Below the pieces are notes generated by a model. That model was not told the DNA's origin. It was given only the letters and a program-made list of their open reading frames with translations, and did no database searches. Shown here in pieces: positions 1-8,002 of a stretch of DNA of 64,000 nucleotides. The number at the start of each line of letters is the position of its first letter. The first letter of the stretch is position 1. A program made the position numbers and the translations under genes. Where the stretch lies: positions 496,001-560,000 of the forward strand of contig NZ_QRDJ01000006.1 of the NCBI RefSeq assembly GCF_003385845.1, read 5' to 3'. This stretch comes from Kushneria indalinina DSM 14324. GTDB taxonomy: Bacteria > Pseudomonadota > Gammaproteobacteria > Pseudomonadales > Halomonadaceae.

Positions 1-279
1 TCCGGCGGTGAGCAGGGCCGCATGCTCTTTGGCAAGCTGGCGCTGCAAAAGCCCAACGTGCTGGTGATGGATGAGCCCACCAACCACCTGGACATGGAAT
101 CGATCGAGGCGCTCAACCTGGCACTCGACAACTATCCCGGCACGCTGATCTTTGTCAGCCACGATCGCGAGTTTGTCAGCTCGCTGGCCACACGCATCAT
201 TGAGATGAAAGACGATGGCATTGTGGACTTCAGCGGCAGTTACGAGGACTACCTGCGCAGTCAGGGCATCTACGGCTAA
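1..279 (+). CDS. ybiT: ABC-F family ATPase, YbiT type (3' end only)
   Basis: The window opens inside this gene; reading frame 1 runs from base 1 to the TAA at 277-279, giving the last 92 residues. The visible part holds the second ABC signature (SGGEQGR at the very start), the Walker B segment [11 protein letters not shown] and the switch histidine in VSHDREF. This DEPTNHLD form is the hallmark of soluble ABC-F proteins, which act on the ribosome E site and are not transporters. The C-terminal end [10 protein letters not shown] closely resembles my recollection of E. coli YbiT, which is why I prefer YbiT over EttA or Uup. The N-terminal half and promoter are outside the window. Confidence 0.85.
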   Translation, partial: SGGEQGRMLFGKLALQKPNVLVMDEPTNHLDMESIEALNLALDNYPGTLIFVSHDREFVSSLATRIIEMKDDGIVDFSGSYEDYLRSQGIYG

Positions 280-655
280 GTACGTGTGAGGACGGCGTGC
301 TGCAGCCAATCCCCAAGGCTGCAGGCGCCGCTCATTGCTGGATGACTCCCGGTGCGCCCACCCCAGGTGCCCACTTTTTTGTGCCGATAAGAGCATCTTT
401 TGTCAGAAAACTGCCTTTGCATTGAGCAATACGGGGTTACGCATCAAGCGTTATGCCGGCCGTATTTTATAACCTGAGTTAGCGCCGTTTACGACCCGAT
501 AAGCGCCTCGCCTCTGACACGCCAGATTACTGTAATGCCGCGTAACCCTGGCGCCTTAAAAAGGGCGCCGTATGCAGCCGCGTCCTCGTTGTATAGGGAA
601 CTATCCAGTGCCGTTTGAATCCCAGGTAATGTCATGCCAACAGGGAGGGCACATC
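280..655. other. Intergenic region with two hairpins
   Basis: No convincing gene is present. An 8-bp inverted repeat (300-307 with 317-324, CTGCAGCC/GGCTGCAG) follows ybiT and may act as a weak terminator; it lacks a T tract. A second repeat, GGCGCC at 550-555 and 564-569 with an A-rich loop, lies before the small gene at 656. The stretch around 360-480 is AT-richer than its surroundings and probably holds the promoter of the small gene, but I cannot fix a single -35/-10 pair. Confidence 0.4.
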
Positions 656-850
656 ATGAGCAAGCACGGCAGCGAGCAGTTCGAGAAGTTCAAGAGCGGT
701 CTCAAGACACAGGTAGCGGTGGCCACCAACAGCGACCGCCTGTACGAAGATGCCGAAAAACAGCGGCTGATGGTACGGCTGATGGAGACCAGGGGACTGA
801 CGCAGGAAGAGGCCGAAAAGGAAGCTGCCAGCCAGCTGCGCAACGAGTAG
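656..850 (+). CDS. Small hypothetical protein with charged helical C-terminus
   Basis: A 64-residue, highly charged, probably helical protein with no signal peptide or membrane segment. The start at 656 is chosen because AGGGAGGG lies just upstream; a longer in-frame start at 572 has no such site. The C-terminal part, GLTQEEAEKEAASQLRNE, matches the pattern at the end of the CsbD-like protein at 34619 (GLSAEEAQRQAESSF) in this window, suggesting a distant stress-protein relative. A strong terminator follows at 904. Function unknown. Confidence 0.65.
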   Translation: MSKHGSEQFEKFKSGLKTQVAVATNSDRLYEDAEKQRLMVRLMETRGLTQEEAEKEAASQLRNE

Positions 851-903
851 CCGCCAGTACATTGCGGCGTGGCCGATATTGACCGGCCACGCCCCGTTGA
901 TCA

Positions 904-939
904 GGCCCGGCATCATTCACGATGCCGGGCCTTTTCTTT
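904..939 (+). terminator. Rho-independent terminator after the small gene
   Basis: A GC-rich stem, GGCCCGGCATC pairing with GATGCCGGGCC, is followed by TTTTCTTT. It ends the 656-850 gene and overlaps the 3' end of the converging serine hydrolase gene, so it may serve both strands. Confidence 0.8.
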
Positions 940-1957
940 ATTGCGTGGCCCTGATCAGCTCGCCGACCAGCGTTTTGATCTGCCCCAGATAGCTGCCGCT
1001 CGAAGGCGGGTTGGGATCGGAGGTCAATACGATCGTCATCGCGCGCTCCGGCACCACGAAGAGCACCTGACCGCCGTAGCCCCAGCCGTAGTACACCGGT
1101 TCATTTTCGATCTCGCCGCGAAACCAGCCATAGCCGTAGTCATCACCGTTATAAAACGAGTGCGTGCGCGGCTGCCAGGAGGTGGTGGTCCAGTCACTTG
1201 AGAGCACCTGCCGGCCGTTGTAGCGCCCTTTCAGACGATACATCTCACCGAACGCCAGAAGCGCCTGTGGCGTCATTCCCATCTCGTTGCCGCCGAAATA
1301 GATGCCCTGCGGGTCGCGCGTCCAGGGTGGGATGGCGATGTCCAGCGGCGCCCCCAGCCAGTCCCGCATCAGGGCAAGCGTCGAGCGTCCAGTGGCATGG
1401 GTCAGCGCTGCCGAGAGCAGATGGGTGTTGCCGGTGGAGTAGAGCATGCGCCCGCCGGGCTCGGCCACGAAAGGCCGTGAAAGCGCGTTGCGTACCCAGT
1501 TGTTGCTGGCCACCCAGGCGCCGTAGTGCTGCCCTGAGGTGCGCTCAAGCCCCGCCTGCATCGACAGCAGGTGGCCCACGGTAATCTCACGGATTCGCGG
1601 GTCGGCCTCCGCGGGGATCTGGTTGGCGGCCAGCAGTTCGACAATCGGCTGATCGACGCCCTGGATCACGCCGCGCTCGATGGCCTCCCCCACGGGGGCC
1701 GACATCAGCGTCTTGGACAGCGACTTGATATTGGCCGTCTGGTTCGTGCGGTGGCCGCGATAGTCGCGATCGATCACGGTCTCGCCGTGAATGGCGACCA
1801 TCAGGGTATGGGTGCGCGGCAGGGCGCCGGCGCGATTTTCCAGATGGGACAGCGTTGATGAATCAAGGCTGACAGGTGCGGCGGACGAGGGCATCGACAC
1901 CAGCCAGAACGCACCGGCCACTAGCAGGGCATAACATACGTGTCCGGGCTGTCGCAT
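938..1957 (-). CDS. Serine hydrolase of the beta-lactamase / PBP-like esterase family
   Basis: A 339-residue exported enzyme of the class C beta-lactamase fold (PF00144 type). From the chosen ATG at 1957 (GGGAG 8 nt upstream) it begins with a short basic stretch and a hydrophobic signal peptide ending near SSAAPV. The catalytic SxxK motif is SLSK at about 79-82, the second motif tyrosine lies in YSTGN near 173, and GWGYGG near 291 sits where beta-lactamases have KTG. Replacement of KTG argues for an esterase, transesterase or peptidase rather than an antibiotic-hydrolysing lactamase. An in-frame TTG at 1984 would add nine residues. It converges on the small gene at 656 and is divergent to betC. 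Substrate unknown. Confidence 0.8.
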   Translation of the reverse strand: MRQPGHVCYALLVAGAFWLVSMPSSAAPVSLDSSTLSHLENRAGALPRTHTLMVAIHGETVIDRDYRGHRTNQTANIKSLSKTLMSAPVGEAIERGVIQGVDQPIVELLAANQIPAEADPRIREITVGHLLSMQAGLERTSGQHYGAWVASNNWVRNALSRPFVAEPGGRMLYSTGNTHLLSAALTHATGRSTLALMRDWLGAPLDIAIPPWTRDPQGIYFGGNEMGMTPQALLAFGEMYRLKGRYNGRQVLSSDWTTTSWQPRTHSFYNGDDYGYGWFRGEIENEPVYYGWGYGGQVLFVVPERAMTIVLTSDPNPPSSGSYLGQIKTLVGELIRATQ

Positions 1958-2150
1958 GCGGGCCACTCCCTTGAAAAACGTCAACAGATGCCTCGAAGTG
2001 TGGCGTATATCCCGGGTGTTTGCTTGCCTCTGACAGGGTCATGGTCCGCTGAGCCTGGTCTGTGCCCCATAATAAATCGTTCGCCGAAGGCGTTGCGTCG
2101 CGTGCATGCTGTCAGGGCTGTCGATGTTTTATCCTCTGTGGGAGATTGTC

Positions 2151-3665
2151 ATGACGCGACCCAATGTATTGATCCTGATGGCGGATCAGGTCAACGGCAC
2201 GCTGTTTGAGGGCGGCCCGGCCGATTTTCTGCACACGCCACACCTGAAAGCGCTGGCCCAGCGCAGCGTACGGTTCAACAACGCCTATACGCCCAGCTAT
2301 CTCTGCGCGCCGGGGCGGGCGGCCTTCATGTCAGGGCAGCTGCCCTCGCGCACCGGCGTCTATGACAACGCCGCCGAGTTTCCCTCGAGCGTGCCGACCT
2401 GGGCGCACCATCTCAGGCGCGCCGGCTATCAGACCTGTCTGTCCGGCAAGATGCATTTCGTGGGGCCCGATCAGCTGCATGGGTTCGAGCGCCGGCTGAC
2501 CACCGATGTCTATCCGCCCGACTTTGGCTGGACGCCGGACTATCGCCGGCCCGGGGAGCGTATTGACTGGTGGTATCATAATCTGGGGTCGGTCACCGGC
2601 GCGGGCGTGGCTGAAATCTCCAATCAGATGGAATATGACGACGAGGTTGCCTTTCATGCCGAGCAGAAGCTCTTTGACCTGGCTCGTGGTCATGATGAGC
2701 GACCCTGGGCGTTGTGCGTGAGCTTTACCCATCCGCACGACCCCTACGTGGCACGGCGGAAGTTCTGGGATCTCTACAACGACTGCGACCACCTTGAGCC
2801 GAAGCTTGCAGAAGTACCCTATGCCAAACAGGACTCGCACTCAAAACGTCTTTACGAGGCCAACGACTACACAAAATTCGACATCCAGCCGGAAGATGTG
2901 CGCCGGGCGCGGCAGGGCTATTTTGCCAGCCTGTCCTATGTGGATGACAAGGTGGGCGGCATTCTGGACGTGCTCAGGCGCACCCGCATGGATGAAAACA
3001 CCATCGTGGTATTTGTCTCCGACCACGGCGACATGCTCGGCGAGCGCGGGCTGTGGTTCAAGATGAGCCCCCTTGAGGGCTCCTCGCGCGTGCCGCTGAT
3101 GATCAGCGCGCCGGGTATTGATCCGCAGTGCATCGATACGCCGGTGTCATCGATTGATATCAATCCGACGCTGGCCGAGCTGGTCGGCATCGATGTCAGT
3201 GCCATTGCGGACTGGACTGATGGCGAGTCGCTCGTGCCGCTGATCCGCGGGGAGAAGCGTACGTCGCCGGTCTATATGGAGTACGCCGCCGAGGGCACGA
3301 TTGCGCCGCTGGTAACCATTCGCGACGGTCAGTGGAAATTCAATCACTGCGAGATGGATCCGCCGCAGCTGTTCAATCTGGAAGACGACCCGGATGAGCA
3401 GCGCAACCTGGCCGAAGACCCCGACCACGCTGCGGTACTGGAAGACTTTACGCGCCGGATGCGCAACCGCTGGGACATGGCACGCTTTGACGCTGATGTG
3501 CGGGAGAGTCAGGCGCGGCGGCTGATCGTCTATGAAGCCCTGCGTAACGGACACTACTTTCCCTGGGATCACCAGCCGCTGCAGGTGGCCTCCGAGCGCT
3601 ACATGCGCAATCACATGGATCTCAATGTGCTCGAAGATGCGCAGCGCTTTCCGCGCGGGAAATAA
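2151..3665 (+). CDS. betC: Choline-sulfatase
   Basis: Hydrolyses choline-O-sulfate to choline and sulfate in the cytoplasm; choline then feeds glycine-betaine synthesis for osmoprotection. The 504-residue product carries the sulfatase signature CAPGR at 52-56, whose cysteine becomes the formylglycine nucleophile, and the metal-site segment SDHGDMLGERG. Long blocks (DNAAE, LSGKMH, VGPDQLHGFE, DWWYHNLGSVTGAG) match my recollection of Sinorhizobium BetC nearly residue for residue. The start at 2151 has GGGAGA upstream; an earlier ATG at 2106 lacks a site and extends beyond the family N-terminus. No betA, betB, betI or choline transporter lies in the window, so the gene appears to stand alone. 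Confidence 0.93.
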   Translation: MTRPNVLILMADQVNGTLFEGGPADFLHTPHLKALAQRSVRFNNAYTPSYLCAPGRAAFMSGQLPSRTGVYDNAAEFPSSVPTWAHHLRRAGYQTCLSGKMHFVGPDQLHGFERRLTTDVYPPDFGWTPDYRRPGERIDWWYHNLGSVTGAGVAEISNQMEYDDEVAFHAEQKLFDLARGHDERPWALCVSFTHPHDPYVARRKFWDLYNDCDHLEPKLAEVPYAKQDSHSKRLYEANDYTKFDIQPEDVRRARQGYFASLSYVDDKVGGILDVLRRTRMDENTIVVFVSDHGDMLGERGLWFKMSPLEGSSRVPLMISAPGIDPQCIDTPVSSIDINPTLAELVGIDVSAIADWTDGESLVPLIRGEKRTSPVYMEYAAEGTIAPLVTIRDGQWKFNHCEMDPPQLFNLEDDPDEQRNLAEDPDHAAVLEDFTRRMRNRWDMARFDADVRESQARRLIVYEALRNGHYFPWDHQPLQVASERYMRNHMDLNVLEDAQRFPRGK

Positions 3666-3804
3666 ATCGCCGGCAGTGCTCGAGCCTTGTTCCTCGGGGC
3701 GGGGCCATGAAACTTCCGAATGGGGCATCAGGAGCTTTCATGGCAGCGTTTGGCCACACGCGTACCCTCATTGTCCTGACCGACACTGACGGAGGGGGCG
3801 CAGC

Positions 3805-4416
3805 ATGCAGGCATTCTGGACGGGACTGGGGCTCGGGCTTTCATTGATCATGGCGATCGGCGCGCAGAACGCGTTCGTGCTGCGCCAGGGCCTCCGGGGA
3901 GAGCATATCCTGTGGGTCTGTCTGTTTTGTGCATTGTCGGATGCGCTGCTGTTGACGTTCGGCGTCTATGGTGCCGCGACCCTGACTGCGCGCTTCCCTG
4001 CGCTTGATGACGTCATGCGCCTTGTCGGTGCGATCTTCCTGTTGCTCTATGGTGTTCGGGCCATGCGCTCAGCCCTTCGCGGCGGGCAGGCGCTCGACCC
4101 GGCTGGCCAGGCCGGGGCTTCTTTGGGCAGAACACTGGCGGTATGCCTGGCGCTGACCTGGCTCAATCCGCATGTTTATCTGGACACGGTGATGCTGGTG
4201 GGGGCGGTCTCGGCGCAGCAGACGCCAAAGGCGGCGTTTCTGGCCGGCGCGGTGGTGGCGTCCTTCACCTTCTTTTTCGCTCTGGGGTACGCAGCGATAC
4301 GCCTGCGCCCGCTGCTGGTCAGGCCGCGTGCCTGGCAGGGTCTTGATGGTGTGATGGCGATTTTGATGTGGGCTGTGGCCCTGTCACTGTTGTGGCCCAT
4401 GGTCGTATCGCCGTGA
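3805..4416 (+). CDS. argO: LysE/ArgO family amino-acid exporter
   Basis: A 203-residue inner-membrane protein with about six hydrophobic segments. The N-terminus (GLSLIMAIGAQNAFVLRQG) is the characteristic LysE/ArgO start, including the conserved GAQNAFVLRQG. LNPHVYLDTVML in the middle is also typical of ArgO. ArgO exports arginine and toxic analogues such as canavanine; LysE exports lysine. A LysR-type activator (ArgP/LysG) is often next to such genes, but here the neighbours are betC and a MetE-like gene. GGAGG at about 3790 is placed for the ATG at 3805. The substrate is inferred from the family. Confidence 0.85.
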   Translation: MQAFWTGLGLGLSLIMAIGAQNAFVLRQGLRGEHILWVCLFCALSDALLLTFGVYGAATLTARFPALDDVMRLVGAIFLLLYGVRAMRSALRGGQALDPAGQAGASLGRTLAVCLALTWLNPHVYLDTVMLVGAVSAQQTPKAAFLAGAVVASFTFFFALGYAAIRLRPLLVRPRAWQGLDGVMAILMWAVALSLLWPMVVSP

Positions 4417-4447
4417 AAAATTTATTGTGAAAGGAAGGCCGCATTAA

Positions 4448-4510
4448 TGAATACCAGATCATGGTTGAACAACGTTCATGGTGTCGGTGAATAACCCTTG
4501 CTGGTATTCA
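4448..4510. promoter_or_regulatory. 10-bp inverted repeat flanking the MetR-like box
   Basis: TGAATACCAG at 4448-4457 is an exact reverse complement of CTGGTATTCA at 4501-4510. The arms enclose the MetR-like site at 4466-4478. The repeat could form a long-looped RNA stem or serve as a pair of protein half-sites in the leader of the MetE-like gene. Confidence 0.5.
4466..4478. promoter_or_regulatory. Putative MetR operator
   Basis: TGAACAACGTTCA fits the MetR consensus TGAA-N5-TTCA exactly. It lies about 120 bp upstream of a MetE-family gene, the expected target of this LysR-type homocysteine-responsive regulator. No metR gene is in the window. Confidence 0.6.
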
Positions 4511-4596
4511 CATTGGCGCCACGGCATATTGTTTGACGATAAAAGCTACGTGATGAAAAAAGCTGTTCTGCAGCACTTGTTGATTAAGGAATGATC

Positions 4597-5709
4597 ATGT
4601 CTTTACCCATGCCTCCCTACCGCGCCGACACGGTTGGCAGTCTGCTGCGCAGCGACAGCATCAAGCACGCGCGTGAACAGCACGCGCAGGGGACCATCGA
4701 CCAGGCATCTCTCAAGGCCATTGAGGACGAGGAGATCACGCGGCTGGTCAAAAAGCAGGAGTCACTGGGGCTCAAGGCCGTGACCGATGGCGAGTTGCGC
4801 CGCGCCTGGTGGCATTTCGATTTTCTCGAGCACCTCAAGGGTGTCGAGGGATTCGAGTCCGAGCAGGGCATCCAGTTTCAGGGTCGTCAGACGCCATCAC
4901 ACGGCGTGCGGGTGGTGGATCGTGTCGGGTTCAACCCGGATCACCCGATGCTTGAGCATTTTCGCTATCTCAATGCGCAGACGACCGGCTCCGTCGCCAA
5001 GATGACGATTCCAAGCCCCAGCGTGCTTCATTTTCGCGGTGCCGCTCAGGTCGATCGCAGTGTCTATGCCGAGTGGGGCAGCTACTTCAACGATCTGGCC
5101 GATACCTGGCGCGAAGCCATCCAGGCGTTTTATGACGCGGGCTGTCGCTACCTGCAGCTGGATGACACGGTGTGGGCCTATCTCTGCTCTGACAGTGAGC
5201 TGGAGGCAGCGCGCGAGCGGGGTATCGAGGCGCCAGAAAAGCTTCAGTACGTCTACGCCGATGTCCTCAACCGGGCACTGGAGGGCCGGCCGGCCGACAT
5301 GCACATCAGTCTGCACGTCTGTCGTGGCAATTTCCGCTCGACCTGGATCAGCGAGGGCGGCTATGAGCCGGTGGCGGAAACGCTGCTGGGCAGCGTCAAT
5401 GTCGATGCCTTCTTCCTGGAGTACGACACTGACCGGGCGGGCGACTTCAAGCCGCTGCGCTTTCTGCCTCGCGGTCATCAGCAGGTCGTGCTGGGACTGG
5501 TCACGACCAAAAGCGGTGAACTCGAAGCCGGTGAGCAGATCCGGGAGCGCCTCAATGAGGCCAGCGAATTCGTGCCGATGGACCAGATCTGTCTGAGTCC
5601 GCAGTGCGGCTTTGCCTCGACCCATGAGGGCAACAACCTCACCGAGCAGCAGCAGTGGGAAAAGCTGGACCTGATCGTCGATCTCGCCGAGGAGTCCTGG
5701 GGCTACTAA
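4597..5709 (+). CDS. Core-MetE type methyltransferase (cobalamin-independent methionine synthase family)
   Basis: A 370-residue protein equivalent only to the C-terminal catalytic half of MetE, which is about 750 residues. It therefore belongs to the short YxjG/YxjH or core-MetE group, which transfers methyl groups to homocysteine from donors that often are not folate. Zinc ligands expected for the family are visible: His and Cys in LHVCRGN, Glu in FFLEYD and Cys in PQCGFAS. The N-terminal PYRADTVGSLLR is the family start. TAAGGA ends right before 4591, so the ATG at 4597 (spacing 6) is preferred. The upstream MetR-like box supports a role in methionine metabolism. The methyl donor is unknown. 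Confidence 0.85.
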   Translation: MSLPMPPYRADTVGSLLRSDSIKHAREQHAQGTIDQASLKAIEDEEITRLVKKQESLGLKAVTDGELRRAWWHFDFLEHLKGVEGFESEQGIQFQGRQTPSHGVRVVDRVGFNPDHPMLEHFRYLNAQTTGSVAKMTIPSPSVLHFRGAAQVDRSVYAEWGSYFNDLADTWREAIQAFYDAGCRYLQLDDTVWAYLCSDSELEAARERGIEAPEKLQYVYADVLNRALEGRPADMHISLHVCRGNFRSTWISEGGYEPVAETLLGSVNVDAFFLEYDTDRAGDFKPLRFLPRGHQQVVLGLVTTKSGELEAGEQIRERLNEASEFVPMDQICLSPQCGFASTHEGNNLTEQQQWEKLDLIVDLAEESWGY

Positions 5710-5731
5710 CCAGGCCCGGGAGATGTTCATC

Positions 5732-5764
5732 AACGCCTGACCGTTCTCCGGTCAGGCGTTTTTC
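5732..5764 (+). terminator. Rho-independent terminator after the MetE-like gene
   Basis: AACGCCTGACC (5732-5742) pairs perfectly with GGTCAGGCGTT (5750-5760), followed by TTTTC. It makes a MATE start at 5765 unlikely. Confidence 0.85.
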
Positions 5765-5848
5765 ATGCGCTTTTGCAGCGTGAGGGCTGCAGGCGTCGGC
5801 GTGGCCCGCTATCGTTGGCGCATGTTTTTACACAAGAAGGCCTCTCCC

Positions 5849-7282
5849 TTGGCACGACAGACCGGCGCATCACGCTATCAGGCTACCCTGCTGGAAGGGC
5901 CCATTCTGGGCTCTCTTTTAAAACTGGCGGTCCCGATTGTGCTGGCCAATATCCTGCAGTCGGGCTATCAGCTCATTGATGCCTTCTGGGTCGGGCGACT
6001 GGGCGGCCATGCGGTGGCGGCCGTGTCGGTCAGCTTCCCGGTGACCTTTTTGCTGATCGCGCTGGGCTCGGGCTTCAGCATGGCGGGTTCCACCCTGGTG
6101 GCCCAGCACATGGGGGCGGGCAATCATCACCGGGTCAATCAGGTGGCGGGGCAGACCATCCTTTTGGTGGTGGTGACCTCCATCAGCCTCTCGGTACTCG
6201 GCATCCTGCTGGCGCCGGGGCTTCTGGGGCTGCTGGGCGTCGAGGAGGCCGTGTATGACGGCGCGCTGGTCTTTCTGCGCATCTCGATGGCGGCCATGGT
6301 CTTCACCTTCGGCTTTTCCATGTTCCAGGCGCTGATGCGCGGCATCGGTGAGGTGCGCCTGCCGCTGTATATCGTGACCGGAACGGTGCTTTTGAACGTG
6401 GTGCTCGACCCACTGTTCATCTTCGGTTTCAACCTCGGCGTGGGCGGTGCGGCGCTGGCCACCCTGGTCACCCAGGCGTTGGCGCTGGGCACCGGGCTGT
6501 GGCTTCTGGTCCGCGGGCGTCACGGCATCGAGCTCAAGGCCCATCATCTGCGCCCTGATCCGGTCTTCATCCGTCGCGCGCTGGCGCTGGGCCTGCCGGC
6601 CTCGGTCGAGCTCTCGGCCCGGGCGCTGGGCATGAATGTCATGGTCTTTCTGGTGACGGGCTTTGGCACCGTCACCATCGCCGCCTATGGGGTGGGTACC
6701 AATATCATGGGCTTTATCATCATCCCGGCGCTGGGGCTTTCCATGTCAACCGCGGCGCTGGTGGGCCAGAACATCGGCGCCGGCCAGATCGAACGCGCCG
6801 GGCGTATTGCCCGCCTGTCGGCCGTGATTGCGCTGGTGGGGCTGAGCGTGATCGGGCTTTTGGTCTTCACGTTTGCCCGCGAGCTGGTGGCCTTTTTCGT
6901 CCCGGGCGATGCCGCCATCATCGCGGCCGGCAGCCACTTTCTTCACATTACCTCGCTGACGTTCGGCTTTATCGGCGCCCAGATGGCGCTGACCGGGGTC
7001 TTTCGCGCGGCGGGCCATACCGTGGTGGCGATGCTGCTGGCGCTGGTATCGCAGTGGGTGCTGCAGTTTCCGCTGGCCTTTATTCTGTCGCGCGATACCG
7101 TGATGGGCGTTGACGGCATCTGGTGGGCCTTCCCGGTGACCAACATGATTACCGCCCTGATCGCGCTGATTCTTTTCATGCGCGGTGACTGGCAAAAGGG
7201 GCGATTGGCCGAGCAGGAGGATCCGCTGGCCAGGCAGGTCTCCGGTGAGATCATTGGCAAGGGGCACGGCCCGGCGTCGTGA
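5849..7282 (+). CDS. MATE family multidrug/sodium antiporter
   Basis: A 477-residue polytopic inner-membrane protein with about twelve hydrophobic helices in two repeats, as in MATE (MatE, NorM/DinF) exporters. The N-terminal LLEGPILGSLLKLAVPIVLANILQ and the following DAFWVGRLG are family hallmarks. These pumps expel cationic compounds in exchange for sodium or protons. I favour the TTG at 5849 because AAGAAGG lies 8 nt upstream and the protein then starts just before the conserved region; the ATG at 5822 is the alternative and has no clear ribosome site. Subfamily and substrate cannot be read from the sequence. Confidence 0.88.
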   Translation: MARQTGASRYQATLLEGPILGSLLKLAVPIVLANILQSGYQLIDAFWVGRLGGHAVAAVSVSFPVTFLLIALGSGFSMAGSTLVAQHMGAGNHHRVNQVAGQTILLVVVTSISLSVLGILLAPGLLGLLGVEEAVYDGALVFLRISMAAMVFTFGFSMFQALMRGIGEVRLPLYIVTGTVLLNVVLDPLFIFGFNLGVGGAALATLVTQALALGTGLWLLVRGRHGIELKAHHLRPDPVFIRRALALGLPASVELSARALGMNVMVFLVTGFGTVTIAAYGVGTNIMGFIIIPALGLSMSTAALVGQNIGAGQIERAGRIARLSAVIALVGLSVIGLLVFTFARELVAFFVPGDAAIIAAGSHFLHITSLTFGFIGAQMALTGVFRAAGHTVVAMLLALVSQWVLQFPLAFILSRDTVMGVDGIWWAFPVTNMITALIALILFMRGDWQKGRLAEQEDPLARQVSGEIIGKGHGPAS

Positions 7283-7327
7283 CCGCCTGCCTATAAGCAG
7301 GACACTCAAACAACAGGAGAGCGGCAC

Positions 7328-7927
7328 ATGGCAGACAGTGATCGGTTTGATTCAGCGATGGCGCAGCTGGACGCGCTGCACGCCGAAGACCCGCGAATGG
7401 AGACGGTCGACGGCGAAGAAGTCCCCTACGAGCTCTTGTACGCCCAGCGCATGAGCGAGTGGCTGGAAAGGCTCAGGCCTGATGCCGGTGAGACGCTGCA
7501 GCTGGCGGTGCGCGCCCAGCATCTAAAGCGCTGGGAAGTGCCGCGCGACAGCTATCCGATGGACCGGCCCGGCTATCACGCCTGGCGTACCGGCCTCAAA
7601 CAGCGCCAGGCCGACATGGCGGCGGATGTCCTGCGTCAGTCAGGCTATGAAGAGACGGATTGCGCGCGGGTGGCGGCACTGGTACGCAAGGAGGATCTGA
7701 AAAACGACGAGGAAACACGCGCGCTTGAGGATGCTGCCTGTCTGGTCTTTTTGCAGGACTACTACGGTCCCTTTGCCGCCGAGCATGACGATGACAAGGT
7801 GATCGGCATTTTACGCAAGACCCTGCGCAAGATGTCTGCAGACGGTCATCGTTTGGCCGGAGATATTCCGCTGGAGGGCCGTGCCAGAGCGCTGCTTGAA
7901 AAGGCCGTCGCCATGGAGACGCACTGA
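7328..7927 (+). CDS. DUF4202 domain protein
   Basis: A 199-residue soluble protein resembling the DUF4202 family throughout its length, with conserved segments ELLYAQRMSEWLERL, AVRAQHLKRWEVPR and VRKEDLKNDEETRALEDAACLVFL. The multiple His/Asp positions (QHLKRW, YHAWR, EDAACL) recall an all-helical HD-like arrangement, but catalytic activity has not been shown to my knowledge. GGAGAG precedes the ATG. It sits 45 bp downstream of the MATE gene on the same strand, so co-transcription is possible. A strong terminator follows. Confidence 0.8.
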   Translation: MADSDRFDSAMAQLDALHAEDPRMETVDGEEVPYELLYAQRMSEWLERLRPDAGETLQLAVRAQHLKRWEVPRDSYPMDRPGYHAWRTGLKQRQADMAADVLRQSGYEETDCARVAALVRKEDLKNDEETRALEDAACLVFLQDYYGPFAAEHDDDKVIGILRKTLRKMSADGHRLAGDIPLEGRARALLEKAVAMETH

Positions 7928-7955
7928 CGCAGTGCGTCATGACATCACCGTCCTA

Positions 7956-7986
7956 TAAAAAACCCCGCCGGAGAGCGGGGTTTTTC
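7956..7986. terminator. Bidirectional terminator between DUF4202 gene and chemoreceptor gene
   Basis: A run of A, the stem ACCCCGC/GCGGGGT and a run of T make a symmetrical intrinsic terminator that can stop transcription from both converging genes. Confidence 0.88.
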
Positions 7987-8002
7987 GTGGGAGAGGACAG
8001 GA

